From IMG/VR virus record IMGVR_UViG_3300012954_001164, positions 1-22,654 of that record: a stretch of 22,654 nucleotides of DNA. One strand, 5' to 3'. Position 1 is the first letter of the stretch, and each line of letters opens with the position of its first letter. The notes beneath the pieces were generated by a model, which did not search any database, was not told where the DNA came from, and was given only the letters and a program-made list of their open reading frames with translations. Source of the DNA: a virus. A program made the position numbers and the translations under genes. Shown here piece by piece: positions 13,330-20,952 of the stretch.

Positions 13330-14423
13330 CAGGATTCAAGGAGGGGTGATTCAGAGAGTTCAACCTTAGCATCAATCTTTGTGTAAAGTTCAAGGAAGGA
13401 GGTTTTAGTCTCTTCATCGAAACGATTGAGGCACAACTTGATCGCTTTGATACGGTTGTTGAAGATAGCGAAGGCACGAACAACGTGGACAAGACGACGG
13501 GTGCTGATCACTTCGTCACAACCACCCTCAGCGAAAGTCTTACGGATGATGTCTGCCCAGTTCACAAGGTTGTCCATGAATTCTTGATCACAGCAACCGA
13601 GTTCCTTGCAGTAGTTGTTGAGCATCTTGATCTCAACAGTAGGGGTAGGATACTCCTGCTCAAAGGTCAGAGGGAAACGTTCTAGGAACGCTTCGTTGAG
13701 CACGTTAGTTCCAATGAATCGTCCGTCGTCGCTACCCTTACCCTTAGTGTTGGCTGTGGCGATGACGTTGAATCCACTTGCAGGAGAAACCCATCTTCCG
13801 ATTTTTTTAAGGTAAACTCCTTTCCCTTCAAGGATAGATTGGAGACAGAGAATTTTGTTACTAGCGAGGTCGATCTCATCAAGGAGCAGTACAGATCCTC
13901 TTTGGAGTGCTTCAATGACTGGGCCATTGTGCCAGACGGTGTTGCCATCAACAAGGCGGAAACCGCCAATAAGATCATCTTCATCAGTTTCTACGGTAAT
14001 GTTTACGCGGATCAGTTCACGACCCAGTGATGCACATGCTTGCTCAACACCGAAGGTCTTACCGTTACCAGAGAGACCAGTGATGAACAGAGGGTAAAAG
14101 ATGTTGGACTTGATAACCTTCTTGACATCAGTGAAGTTGCCAAAAGGAACATAGTTGTTATCGATTGCAGGGACCAAGTTGACTTCGTGTGCAGGGAGGA
14201 CAGCAGGTGCTGAGAGAGTTTTTTCAAGTTGCTCAACAGCAGTCAGGTTCCACTTGCCGATGCCTGCCTTGTGACCTTTCAGACGCTTCTTCACGGTAGC
14301 GAAGGAGCAGTTGAAGTGATCAGCAGCACCCAGCAATTCCTGAGTACCTACGGTTTCACCATGCTTGTCAGAAAGGAACTGGATGAGGTCGTCTGTGGTA
14401 ACGGGAACAGGAGCGAAAGGCAT
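13329..14423 (-). CDS. cobS: MoxR/CobS-like AAA+ ATPase
   Basis: This 364-residue AAA+ ATPase carries Walker A GLSGNGKT (116-123), Walker B VLLLDEID (178-185), sensor-1 ATANT (222-226) and a probable arginine finger in FLERF (Arg249). Cyanophage copies are usually called CobS, the cobaltochelatase ATPase subunit; the same fold serves MoxR chaperones that work with VWA proteins, and the next upstream gene is such a VWA protein. The first 60 residues (TVGTQELLGAADHFNCSFAT, VKKRLKGHKAGIG) look like a helix-turn-helix rather than ATPase. The gene follows a strong terminator by about 40 bases, so it likely has its own promoter or relies on readthrough. No CobN-like subunit is in the window. Confidence 0.93.
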   Translation of the reverse strand: MPFAPVPVTTDDLIQFLSDKHGETVGTQELLGAADHFNCSFATVKKRLKGHKAGIGKWNLTAVEQLEKTLSAPAVLPAHEVNLVPAIDNNYVPFGNFTDVKKVIKSNIFYPLFITGLSGNGKTFGVEQACASLGRELIRVNITVETDEDDLIGGFRLVDGNTVWHNGPVIEALQRGSVLLLDEIDLASNKILCLQSILEGKGVYLKKIGRWVSPASGFNVIATANTKGKGSDDGRFIGTNVLNEAFLERFPLTFEQEYPTPTVEIKMLNNYCKELGCCDQEFMDNLVNWADIIRKTFAEGGCDEVISTRRLVHVVRAFAIFNNRIKAIKLCLNRFDEETKTSFLELYTKIDAKVELSESPLLES

Positions 14424-14462
14424 AATCGTGTGTGTTTGTTTGTATGTATATACAATAGCAAT

Positions 14463-14484
14463 AAAAAACCCCCTGGTCAGGGGG
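14463..14484 (-). terminator. Rho-independent terminator after the cobT-like gene
   Basis: On the minus strand a GC-only stem (CCCCCT/AGGGGG with loop GACC) is followed directly by six T. It lies 25 bases after the stop of the metallopeptidase/VWA gene and 40 bases before the cobS-like ATG, dividing two genes that are thought to work together. Confidence 0.9.
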
Positions 14485-14508
14485 TAGTGGACACTTATCC
14501 AAGTGGTT

Positions 14509-16704
14509 TTATGCGATCTGAGAAGCGAAGGATGAGAGCATCTTACGGTTCACACCCTTGGACTTCAAGGTCTTCTTGAAGGCAGTCCTGATCTGACCCT
14601 TGGTTGCATCCTCTGCAACTTCCATCTCAACATCTTCCTTGTAGGAGTTTGACTTGATGACATACAACTCAGTGTAAGGAGAGTTCTTGATAACAACAGA
14701 GGAATCCTTCTTGAATGTCTTGTTGTACTTATCTGCCTCGTCCCACATATCCATGTTGTGAAGATAGTAAGTCAGTGCTCGTGGTTGACAGATTCTGAAT
14801 CCAAGGATGCTGCAATCAGAATACTTCTGACGGAGCACACGAAGCAGACCAGCAGTACATGAACTGTTTGCATTGTGGATACCTGAGTAGTAACGTCCAC
14901 GGTCACGGATAACAGTGTTGTATCCAAGAGTACGAGGATACTTGTGGGACATGTATGGAGACTCCTCAGCACCTGCTGTACGACCGATGCACTGTGATTC
15001 ACCATCAGTCAGGATGATCAGGTGACCCTTCTCTACACCTACTTTACGCTGCCACTCACCGAAATACTGGTGCATAACCACGAGAGCATCGTTCAGAGGG
15101 GTGCCACCGAGTCCTAGGAAGTGTGGAGGTGCAACACGGAACTCGTAGTAACCACGCTCCTCCCAGTATGCTGCCACACGGAACAGCATGTTGCACTGAT
15201 GTTTGAAGTATTTGTTGTTTCCTTCGCTAGTCAACAGGTTGACCAGTTTGAATCTCTTGTCAACCCAGAACTCACCGACATTACGAGTCTGGTGGTCAGG
15301 AATGTCCCTGTAATCAGCATCAGTAGGAAGACCGAAGAACTGATTTTGTCCTGCATCAGTCACGAAAGAGTACACATCGAAAGGAATACCGACTTTCTTA
15401 CAGAACTGAGCAAGATTGATGACCTGTTTTACTGTGTCGAAGATCTCTCCTGACATAGAACCAGACCAGTCAAGCAGGAATACAAGACCATGATTCTTAC
15501 CATCAGGTGTACGTGTCACCTTACGGAAGATGTCTTCACTGAACTTGTAATTGTGGAGTTTCTTAGTGTCAAGAACACCAGTACGTGATGTAGTAGCACG
15601 AGCGTATGAAGATGCAGACTTTTTGCACTCGAACTCCTTGACCAGGTAGTTCACATCCTTAGCAGTAGAGTTGCAGAACTTCTGGAACTTCTCATCTACT
15701 GCTGCGAAGACGTTACGACCCTCTGCAATGTGGTCAGCATAGTAATCGTTCCAGTATTCTACTGTTCTCTCCCAAAGTGCTTTGTTAGGAGTGACGATTT
15801 TACTCATGTCAAACTTAGGATAAGAGACATACTCAGGTGGAGTAGCATTCGGATCGATCAGACCCTTTGCTGACTCATCGAAGTTGCGTTGAGTTGCAAC
15901 ATTGTTGATGTCAGGTTCGTGATACTCAAAGGAAGGAGTGTCAAGGTCTGCTGGATCATCATTCTTGCTGGTGCCAGTGTCCTCTCCCTCGTCAGTATCG
16001 AACCAGGGACGTGACTCTTCCTTCTCATCATCACCTTCACCGTCAGAATCCTCAGGACTCTCACTCTTTTTCTCCTGTTTGGTCTCTTCTTGACCAGTGC
16101 TAGGACCAGAAGATTGCTGTGGTTGAGCGGGTATTGAGGTCTTCTGCTTGTCCTCTTGCTGCTCCTTAGCAAACTTGTAAATAGCGACAGCAGCAGCAAC
16201 TGCTTCCTCAAATGTCTCAGCAGCGCCCACAGCGTCTCTCAGAGGGGTCTCAGAGGCACTGAATGGGAGCATTGCGTAAGCACCAATCTTGAAGTGAAGA
16301 TTGATTCTGTCGATCAAAGTCATCTGAGAGAGATCTTCGTCTGCTACGCAGAAGAAATCGTCATCATGGAGTTCCTGATAACCTTTGTAGAAGTCCTTGG
16401 TGAGACCAGGGAACTTACGTTTCATATGTTTCTCAATGCGAGCGTCCTCAGTGACGTTCACGTATGCCTTAGGGCACTCATCGGTGAAGGAGAAGTCGTT
16501 AGGAGTAAACAGAGCGTGTCCTACCTCGTGTCCAACGAGCATGGTGTATACAGTCTTGCTTGCACGTTGCCAGATAGGCAGGGTAAGCACACGCTTGTCA
16601 ACGTCAAAGGAAGCAGTCTGGACTTCCTTGTGCTCCACCAAGAGGTTCTCGGTAGCGAGCAGTCTAGCAAGGTTACCTTGAATTTCGTGGGAGTTTTGAC
16701 GCAT
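14509..16704 (-). CDS. cobT: CobT-like metallopeptidase/VWA protein
   Basis: This 731-residue protein has three parts. The N-terminal domain carries GHEVGHALFTP, an HExxH zinc site (His59, Glu60, His63), with VTEDARIEKHM 22 residues on as a possible third-ligand region. A long acidic, low-complexity linker lies at about 185-255. The C-terminal von Willebrand A domain has MIDAS residues DWSGSMSG (412-419), Thr535 in GGTPLNDA and IILTDGES (563-570). Phage copies are called CobT or peptidase. The HExxH makes a protease or peptidase-like chaperone role at least as likely as cobalt chelation. The ATG at 16704 (MRQNSHEIQG) is chosen over 16743, which lies inside the upstream terminator. Partner: the CobS-like ATPase downstream. 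Confidence 0.92.
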   Translation of the reverse strand: MRQNSHEIQGNLARLLATENLLVEHKEVQTASFDVDKRVLTLPIWQRASKTVYTMLVGHEVGHALFTPNDFSFTDECPKAYVNVTEDARIEKHMKRKFPGLTKDFYKGYQELHDDDFFCVADEDLSQMTLIDRINLHFKIGAYAMLPFSASETPLRDAVGAAETFEEAVAAAVAIYKFAKEQQEDKQKTSIPAQPQQSSGPSTGQEETKQEKKSESPEDSDGEGDDEKEESRPWFDTDEGEDTGTSKNDDPADLDTPSFEYHEPDINNVATQRNFDESAKGLIDPNATPPEYVSYPKFDMSKIVTPNKALWERTVEYWNDYYADHIAEGRNVFAAVDEKFQKFCNSTAKDVNYLVKEFECKKSASSYARATTSRTGVLDTKKLHNYKFSEDIFRKVTRTPDGKNHGLVFLLDWSGSMSGEIFDTVKQVINLAQFCKKVGIPFDVYSFVTDAGQNQFFGLPTDADYRDIPDHQTRNVGEFWVDKRFKLVNLLTSEGNNKYFKHQCNMLFRVAAYWEERGYYEFRVAPPHFLGLGGTPLNDALVVMHQYFGEWQRKVGVEKGHLIILTDGESQCIGRTAGAEESPYMSHKYPRTLGYNTVIRDRGRYYSGIHNANSSCTAGLLRVLRQKYSDCSILGFRICQPRALTYYLHNMDMWDEADKYNKTFKKDSSVVIKNSPYTELYVIKSNSYKEDVEMEVAEDATKGQIRTAFKKTLKSKGVNRKMLSSFASQIA

Positions 16705-16728
16705 GTGATTTTTGTGTTGTATGAATAT

Positions 16729-16757
16729 AGTATAAAACCCCATGGTTCAAAAACCAC
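16729..16757 (-). promoter_or_regulatory. Possible sigma70-like promoter of the cobT-like gene
   Basis: The minus strand has a TATACT -10 box at 16729-16734, identical to that of the ferredoxin promoter, giving a start near 16722 and a leader of about 17 bases. No good -35 box is seen at 17 bases, so the call is weak. The box overlaps the T-tract of the speD terminator. Confidence 0.4.
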
Positions 16758-16761
16758 AGGG
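16731..16761 (-). terminator. Rho-independent terminator after speD
   Basis: The minus strand folds into a ten-pair stem (CCCTGTGGTT with AACCATGGGG, two G-U pairs, loop TTTG) followed by TTTTATA. It starts 14 bases past the speD stop. Confidence 0.8.
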
Positions 16762-16775
16762 TCTGTGCCACTAAT

Positions 16776-17138
16776 TTAACTGTCTTGATGTCCGTGTGGA
16801 TCCTGGTCCAACGGACGGATGAACTGTGAATGGATTATCTCATGTGCTTCTAAGTATTCAGAGATGTATGTTACTGCGTATTCAGGCACTGCCCTCGTGC
16901 CACACGTAAACACATCACATACTGCCATGTTCTTCTCTGGCCAGGTATGAATACTGATATGAGACTCTGCGAGTAATGCAACTGCTGTAACCCCGAGTGG
17001 ACTAAACTTGTGGGATACGATATCTAGCAGTTCTGCTTGTGCAATGCTCGCTGCATTCGCTAACATAGTACGAATGAGAGGTTCATCATCTAATAGAAAC
17101 AGTGGACAACCTTTGAGGGTGAATAGAATGTGTTTCAT
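16776..17138 (-). CDS. speD: S-adenosylmethionine decarboxylase proenzyme
   Basis: This 120-residue pyruvoyl enzyme makes decarboxylated SAM, the aminopropyl donor for spermidine. The prokaryotic class signature LAESHISIHTWPE is present. Self-cleavage would occur between Glu58 and Ser59, Ser59 becoming the pyruvoyl group; His64 and Cys79 (CDVFTCG) keep the 5- and 20-residue spacing of the catalytic His and Cys. Length is normal for the bacterial class (about 115-130). It overlaps the gp46 stop by ATGA, so polyamine synthesis is tied to recombination gene expression. Polyamines could help DNA packaging or keep host photosynthesis stable; this is inference. A terminator follows the gene. Confidence 0.97.
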   Translation of the reverse strand: MKHILFTLKGCPLFLLDDEPLIRTMLANAASIAQAELLDIVSHKFSPLGVTAVALLAESHISIHTWPEKNMAVCDVFTCGTRAVPEYAVTYISEYLEAHEIIHSQFIRPLDQDPHGHQDS

Positions 17139-18850
17139 CCTTGGATATTCGACATGGTGGAGAAGTCCCCATCTTTTGAGAACTCTACGATGCGATCGAA
17201 CTTGTCGAACAATACATCGCCTTTATGTGAGATCACAAATAGATTGGTCTTCTCCCCCAGTCCTTTCAATATCCTCATCAGTTCATCCGTAGCAGACTGA
17301 TCGAGCGAGGAATCAAACACTTCATCCAGAAGGAGAAGGTTTGTGCTGACGCTGTTCTTTAACTGAGCGACTTCTCGCCAGGTGAACAGCAGTGCCAGGT
17401 CGATCTTTTGTTTCTCACCCTCGGAGAATGAGGCGTAAGAAAAATCATCACGGAAGCGAGAAAGAATTTTCTCGTTGAAGTTATCGTCAAGCGTGAAGTT
17501 CACGTAGAAATCCATGCTTTGTAGATACTTATTTATCCTCTGATTAATTATGGGAACAAACTTAGAGATAATCTTAGTTTTGATACCACCGTCTTTCAGG
17601 AGATTAGCAACCGTTTTGAGATGATCCGTCTGCTTGTTTATATTAGAACATGAATCTTGTTTGTTGTCAAGTAGTTGTTGCATTTTGAGAAGATCTTGCT
17701 TCTCACTTTCCAGATTAGTGCAGTCACTACCTACATCAGTCATGATCTGAGTGTTCTCTTTCAGCAGACGCATCTCTTCCTTGGTGAGAGATTGAATCTG
17801 ATAGCGTAGATCATTGAGAGAAGATGCTTTCTCACGTAGTTCCTTGATAGTTTTACCAAGGGTTGTGATCTGCATCATGATCTGAGAACCTGCGTCAGTC
17901 AGTTCAACACATTTCTGATTGAGTTCTGCTTGCTTATCAATACGAAGTTCTTTATCGATCTCCTGTGTACAGGTGGGACAAGTTTTATTCTCTACAAAGA
18001 AATCATAGTTCTTCTTAGATGTATTCAACTTGTGATAGATCTTGGACTTCATGTCCTTGAACTTCTCATGCTTCTCTACGGTGACATCTAGTTTGAGAAT
18101 CTCAGGTTCTAGAAGAGTGATCTGTTTATTGAGTTCTTTGATCTCACCTTTGATATCTACTACACGGTTCTCATTCTCTACAAACTTTGCTTGCTTGTCT
18201 TCGATTTGTTTCTGATCAACTGCTGACAAATTCTCAATGTTACGAATCTGCATGTCAACTTTCTGTTGAGCAATCTCTAATTCGTACTCACACTGTCGTT
18301 GTTGATCTTTTACATCTTTGATCCTCTCTTTGAGGATACCATTCATCTGAGAAAAGATTTGGATATCCAGGATATCTTCGATAACTTCTCTTCGATGAGC
18401 AGCAGGTAACTGCATGAAAGGAACAAAAGTTGAACTACCAAGAATAATAACCTGAGTGAAAGACTTGTAGTTAAGTTTAAGTATGCTCTGTTCCAGGTAC
18501 TTCTGGTAGTCCTTGTTAGCAGCATTCTGGTCCACCAGTTCTGAGTTACGGTAGATCTCAAACACATTAGGTTTGACCCCACGACATATTTTATAACTCA
18601 TCGTGCCGATTTTGAACTCAACCTCACACAAAAGTTCACGTTCGTTCACGCTGTTCATCAGTTGTGACTTGGTGATCTTCCTGAACGGTTTATTGAACAA
18701 GACAAAACAAAGCGCATCAAGAATGGTACTCTTGCCTGCGCCGTTATTGCCTACGATCAATGTTGTAGGGGATTCAGTAAGATCGACTTCGGTGAACTGC
18801 TGACCAGTGGACAGGAAATTCTTCCATCGGATCTTTTCAAAAACAATCAT
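17135..18850 (-). CDS. 46: Recombination endonuclease subunit gp46 (Rad50/SbcC-like)
   Basis: This 571-residue SMC-type ATPase works with gp47 to resect DNA ends for recombination-dependent replication and host DNA breakdown. It has Walker A GNNGAGKS (34-41), Q-loop region TQVIILGSS, a zinc hook CPTC (291-294) in the middle of two coiled-coil arms, ABC signature FSEGEKQK (475-482) and Walker B LLLLDEVFDSS (505-515). Length matches T4 gp46 (560). The start ATG at 18850 lies one base after the stop of the 87-residue gene, and speD overlaps its end. Confidence 0.98.
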   Translation of the reverse strand: MIVFEKIRWKNFLSTGQQFTEVDLTESPTTLIVGNNGAGKSTILDALCFVLFNKPFRKITKSQLMNSVNERELLCEVEFKIGTMSYKICRGVKPNVFEIYRNSELVDQNAANKDYQKYLEQSILKLNYKSFTQVIILGSSTFVPFMQLPAAHRREVIEDILDIQIFSQMNGILKERIKDVKDQQRQCEYELEIAQQKVDMQIRNIENLSAVDQKQIEDKQAKFVENENRVVDIKGEIKELNKQITLLEPEILKLDVTVEKHEKFKDMKSKIYHKLNTSKKNYDFFVENKTCPTCTQEIDKELRIDKQAELNQKCVELTDAGSQIMMQITTLGKTIKELREKASSLNDLRYQIQSLTKEEMRLLKENTQIMTDVGSDCTNLESEKQDLLKMQQLLDNKQDSCSNINKQTDHLKTVANLLKDGGIKTKIISKFVPIINQRINKYLQSMDFYVNFTLDDNFNEKILSRFRDDFSYASFSEGEKQKIDLALLFTWREVAQLKNSVSTNLLLLDEVFDSSLDQSATDELMRILKGLGEKTNLFVISHKGDVLFDKFDRIVEFSKDGDFSTMSNIQG

Positions 18851-18851
18851 A

Positions 18852-19115
18852 CTATTCTAAATCCTTTGGAGGAAATACTATATCGTGAGGTCGAATGACC
18901 GTGTAATTGTAACCGAATTGATTGCAGTTTTCTTTAACGACATCTTCTTCTACTTCCAGAACTTCAAGCGCCCTTTTGTAGTTGTCAGCAATCAGATAAC
19001 CATGGTAACGCTGAGCGTCGTCCTCGTCTTCAAAGATCTGGACTACCCTTTCGTCGATGGTGTCATCCCGAACAGCGTACACTCCACCAGATTTTTTGTC
19101 AACTAGTACGAACAT
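18852..19115 (-). CDS. DUF3110-like protein
   Basis: This 87-residue protein is of unknown function. The pattern GGVYAVRDD, VQIFEDEDDAQRYHGYL, ALEVLEV and ENCNQFGY matches the domain DUF3110, a family I know mainly from cyanobacteria and plants (typical FEDEDDA.RYA..LEAQ). It is fixed between gp46 and gp47: the start overlaps the gp47 stop by TGATG, and the stop is one base from the gp46 ATG. This suggests it is made in step with the nuclease complex and could be an accessory factor. The domain match is from memory; a profile search would settle it. Confidence 0.85.
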   Translation of the reverse strand: MFVLVDKKSGGVYAVRDDTIDERVVQIFEDEDDAQRYHGYLIADNYKRALEVLEVEEDVVKENCNQFGYNYTVIRPHDIVFPPKDLE

Positions 19116-20143
19116 CAGAGTCTTAGTGCTTCTACATATAATGATTGTAGGATACCAAAGATCTCATCTTTGTTGTCGATTTCCTTGACACAATTTTGAA
19201 GAATACTAAGAGTATCTTCTGATTCTAGACTATCGTCTACGTCGTCAAGGTGTACGAAGGTATCCTCTATGATTTTAAGATCAGCGATATCTGAATCGGT
19301 AATCTTTTTGAGAGTTTTATCGAAGAGAACTTGGTCCTCTTTCTTCTCTACAATCAGTTTGACGTAACTACCATTCAATTTCTTATAATCAATAGTGGCA
19401 GTTTCGGAATCGCGATAGTAGATCTTGTGGAACATACTATTCGGATTTTTTACAAAGGAAAGTTTTTTCGTATTTGTATTTAGTACGTTAAACCCCCTAT
19501 CACAACCGTAATCATTCCAGAACATTTGGTACGGATTACCGAGGTATGTGATGTTACCTTTGGTAGATCTGTGGTGGTAATGACCACTACACACTAGATC
19601 AAACTTGGCAAACATATTCGGGTCATCCCCATGTTCCATGGTATATCCAGGAATAGGTTCAAAATCATTAAGTTCCAGATGACCGAGGCAGATAGAAGAC
19701 TTACTATTTTCAATCGCTTCGATGGATTCTCTTCGATTGTCATCACAAATCCAAGGCAGAAGAAGAATATCCAAACCACCAAAAGATAGTTCAGTAGGAT
19801 TAGTAACGACAGTAATGTTGGGATAGTCACCCAAGAGCAAGTCTGGGGAATTAGTTCGTAGAGTATTCTTGTAGTAAATATCATGGTTACCCACAAGCAT
19901 GTGCATTTTCACATCACGCTCACGAAGAGGGTCAAACCACATGTCCTTTGCTGCTTGCAACGAACTATAATTTACATACTTACGTCTGTCAAAAGTATCA
20001 CCCAGGCAGAGTACCTGAGTGATCTTATGTTTATCGATATAAGGTAGTACAGTTCCTTCGTAGAACTTACGGTACTTATTTACATAGACAAGACTATCAT
20101 TTCTGGCACCGAAATGCTGGTCAGTTATTAGTAGTAACTTCAT
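19115..20143 (-). CDS. 47: Recombination nuclease subunit gp47 (Mre11/SbcD-like)
   Basis: This 342-residue metallophosphoesterase nuclease is the partner of gp46. Metal ligands are seen in order: ITDQHFG (Asp8, His10), LGDTFDRR (Asp49), VGNHDIY (Asn86, His87), CLGHLELN (His155) and SGHYHHR (His188, His190). Length matches T4 gp47 (339). I use the ATG at 20143 (MKLLLITDQH); two codons upstream, a TTG could also be read but is not needed. The gene overlaps the 61-residue gene upstream by about 23 bases. Confidence 0.97.
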   Translation of the reverse strand: MKLLLITDQHFGARNDSLVYVNKYRKFYEGTVLPYIDKHKITQVLCLGDTFDRRKYVNYSSLQAAKDMWFDPLRERDVKMHMLVGNHDIYYKNTLRTNSPDLLLGDYPNITVVTNPTELSFGGLDILLLPWICDDNRRESIEAIENSKSSICLGHLELNDFEPIPGYTMEHGDDPNMFAKFDLVCSGHYHHRSTKGNITYLGNPYQMFWNDYGCDRGFNVLNTNTKKLSFVKNPNSMFHKIYYRDSETATIDYKKLNGSYVKLIVEKKEDQVLFDKTLKKITDSDIADLKIIEDTFVHLDDVDDSLESEDTLSILQNCVKEIDNKDEIFGILQSLYVEALRL

Positions 20144-20306
20144 ATTCAAATACCAGTTTCTTGTACTGCTTGCCTGCGCTTGTCTTGCAGGATTGTGTAT
20201 ATGTTACACCACCAAGGATGCTGGTAAGTTCTTCACAAAGTTCGCGGATCCGATCTCGATCTTTTCCACCGTGCCAGTAACGCGCCATGTAACGGTCGTT
20301 CGCCAT
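20121..20306 (-). CDS. Hypothetical 61-residue protein between gp55 and gp47
   Basis: I do not recognise this protein. It starts MANDRYMARYWHGGKDRDRI, has a helical part (ELCEELTSIL) and ends in a beta-like segment (YKKLVFEYEVTTNN). It sits three bases after the gp55 stop and overlaps the start of gp47, in the same direction, so it is likely translated. No motif points to function. It resembles other short accessory ORFs in the 55-47-46 cluster of cyanophages. Confidence 0.75.
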   Translation of the reverse strand: MANDRYMARYWHGGKDRDRIRELCEELTSILGGVTYTQSCKTSAGKQYKKLVFEYEVTTNN

Positions 20307-20309
20307 GAA

Positions 20310-20798
20310 TTAGTACCTCGTGTTGGTTTCAACTCGTGCTTTAATATAATTCATATCGGAGATATTGTCAAGGTCATCCGTGTGGAACACCTCTTCATAT
20401 CCCTTACGTTCTAGGATCTTCTCTCGGATTGCTTGCTGTCTCTTCTCCTTAGCAATCCTCCTCAGGTATGCATAGTACACGATCTGTGTGAAATATGCAA
20501 ACGGGTTGGACGACTTCTCTGGATCAAAGTTGTGGATGTACTGGATACAGTTCTCGATACCATCACCAATCATGTCCTCTCGGTACATGTAGTTAATGAA
20601 GTTCGGACGATAGGACAGGTGGGTTGCGATTTTAAGGAAGCATTCACCAATGTAATTAGACACCCGAGGTTTGGGCAGTTCCTTTTCCTTAGCAACTGCA
20701 CACTTGTTACGATAGATAATCAGTTCGTGTAAGAACTGTTTGTTATCTACATAGTGTTCTTTCTTTTTGGCATTCTTCCGTGGCATAGTAATCGGCAT
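20310..20798 (-). CDS. 55: Late-transcription sigma factor gp55
   Basis: This 162-residue phage sigma factor directs host RNA polymerase to late promoters (TATAAATA type). The sigma region 2-like core reads IGECFLKIATHLSYRPNF, REDMIGDGIENCIQYIHNFD and NPFAYFTQIVYYAYLRRIAKEK, matching T4 gp55. The C-terminus is short. The first ATG (20798) is four codons before a second (20786, MPRKNAKKKEHY); neither has a clear ribosome site. Its targets are probably the NATAAATA boxes found at 3345, 3392 and 6369. A possible sigma70 promoter lies just upstream. Confidence 0.95.
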   Translation of the reverse strand: MPITMPRKNAKKKEHYVDNKQFLHELIIYRNKCAVAKEKELPKPRVSNYIGECFLKIATHLSYRPNFINYMYREDMIGDGIENCIQYIHNFDPEKSSNPFAYFTQIVYYAYLRRIAKEKRQQAIREKILERKGYEEVFHTDDLDNISDMNYIKARVETNTRY

Positions 20799-20821
20799 AG
20801 TGGATTATCACGGATGTCATA

Positions 20822-20850
20822 ATGTTACCTTATCGTGACCAATAAGTCAA
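20822..20850 (-). promoter_or_regulatory. Possible sigma70-like promoter of gp55
   Basis: On the minus strand TTGACT (20845-20850) and TAACAT (20822-20827) are 17 bases apart, giving a start near 20815 and a short leader before the gp55 ATG at 20798. The -10 box is imperfect (four of six). Confidence 0.45.
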
Positions 20851-20888
20851 GAAAACCCAAGTGACAAGGTGACACACGTTCATAGGGC

Positions 20889-20917
20889 TTGACAGCATAA
20901 TAATAATTAATTATACT
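20889..20917 (+). promoter_or_regulatory. Near-consensus sigma70 promoter on the plus strand
   Basis: TTGACA (20889-20894) and TATACT (20912-20917) are separated by exactly 17 bases. It points right, against all nearby genes, so a transcript from about 20924 would be antisense to the gene at 20953-21405. The spacer and -10 box contain the 12-base palindrome ATAATTAATTAT (20903-20914), a possible operator. On the minus strand the same place gives TATAAT. No plus-strand gene or clear terminator follows. Confidence 0.6.
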
Positions 20918-20952
20918 AACACTGCAAGGGTTCAGAGACAGAGAGCTCTTAG

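Noticed and set aside
14424-14462. Promoter for the cobS-like gene at TATATAC
   Set aside because: The -10-like AT run has no -35 box at a suitable distance; evidence too weak to list.
16156-16779. 207-codon plus-strand ORF
   Set aside because: It lies opposite the HExxH domain of the CobT-like gene and the speD terminator; a mirror of coding bias, not a gene.
17530-17537. GATAAATA late-promoter-like box on the minus strand
   Set aside because: It lies within the gp46 coding frame far from any start; an 8-base AT-rich match is expected by chance in this length.
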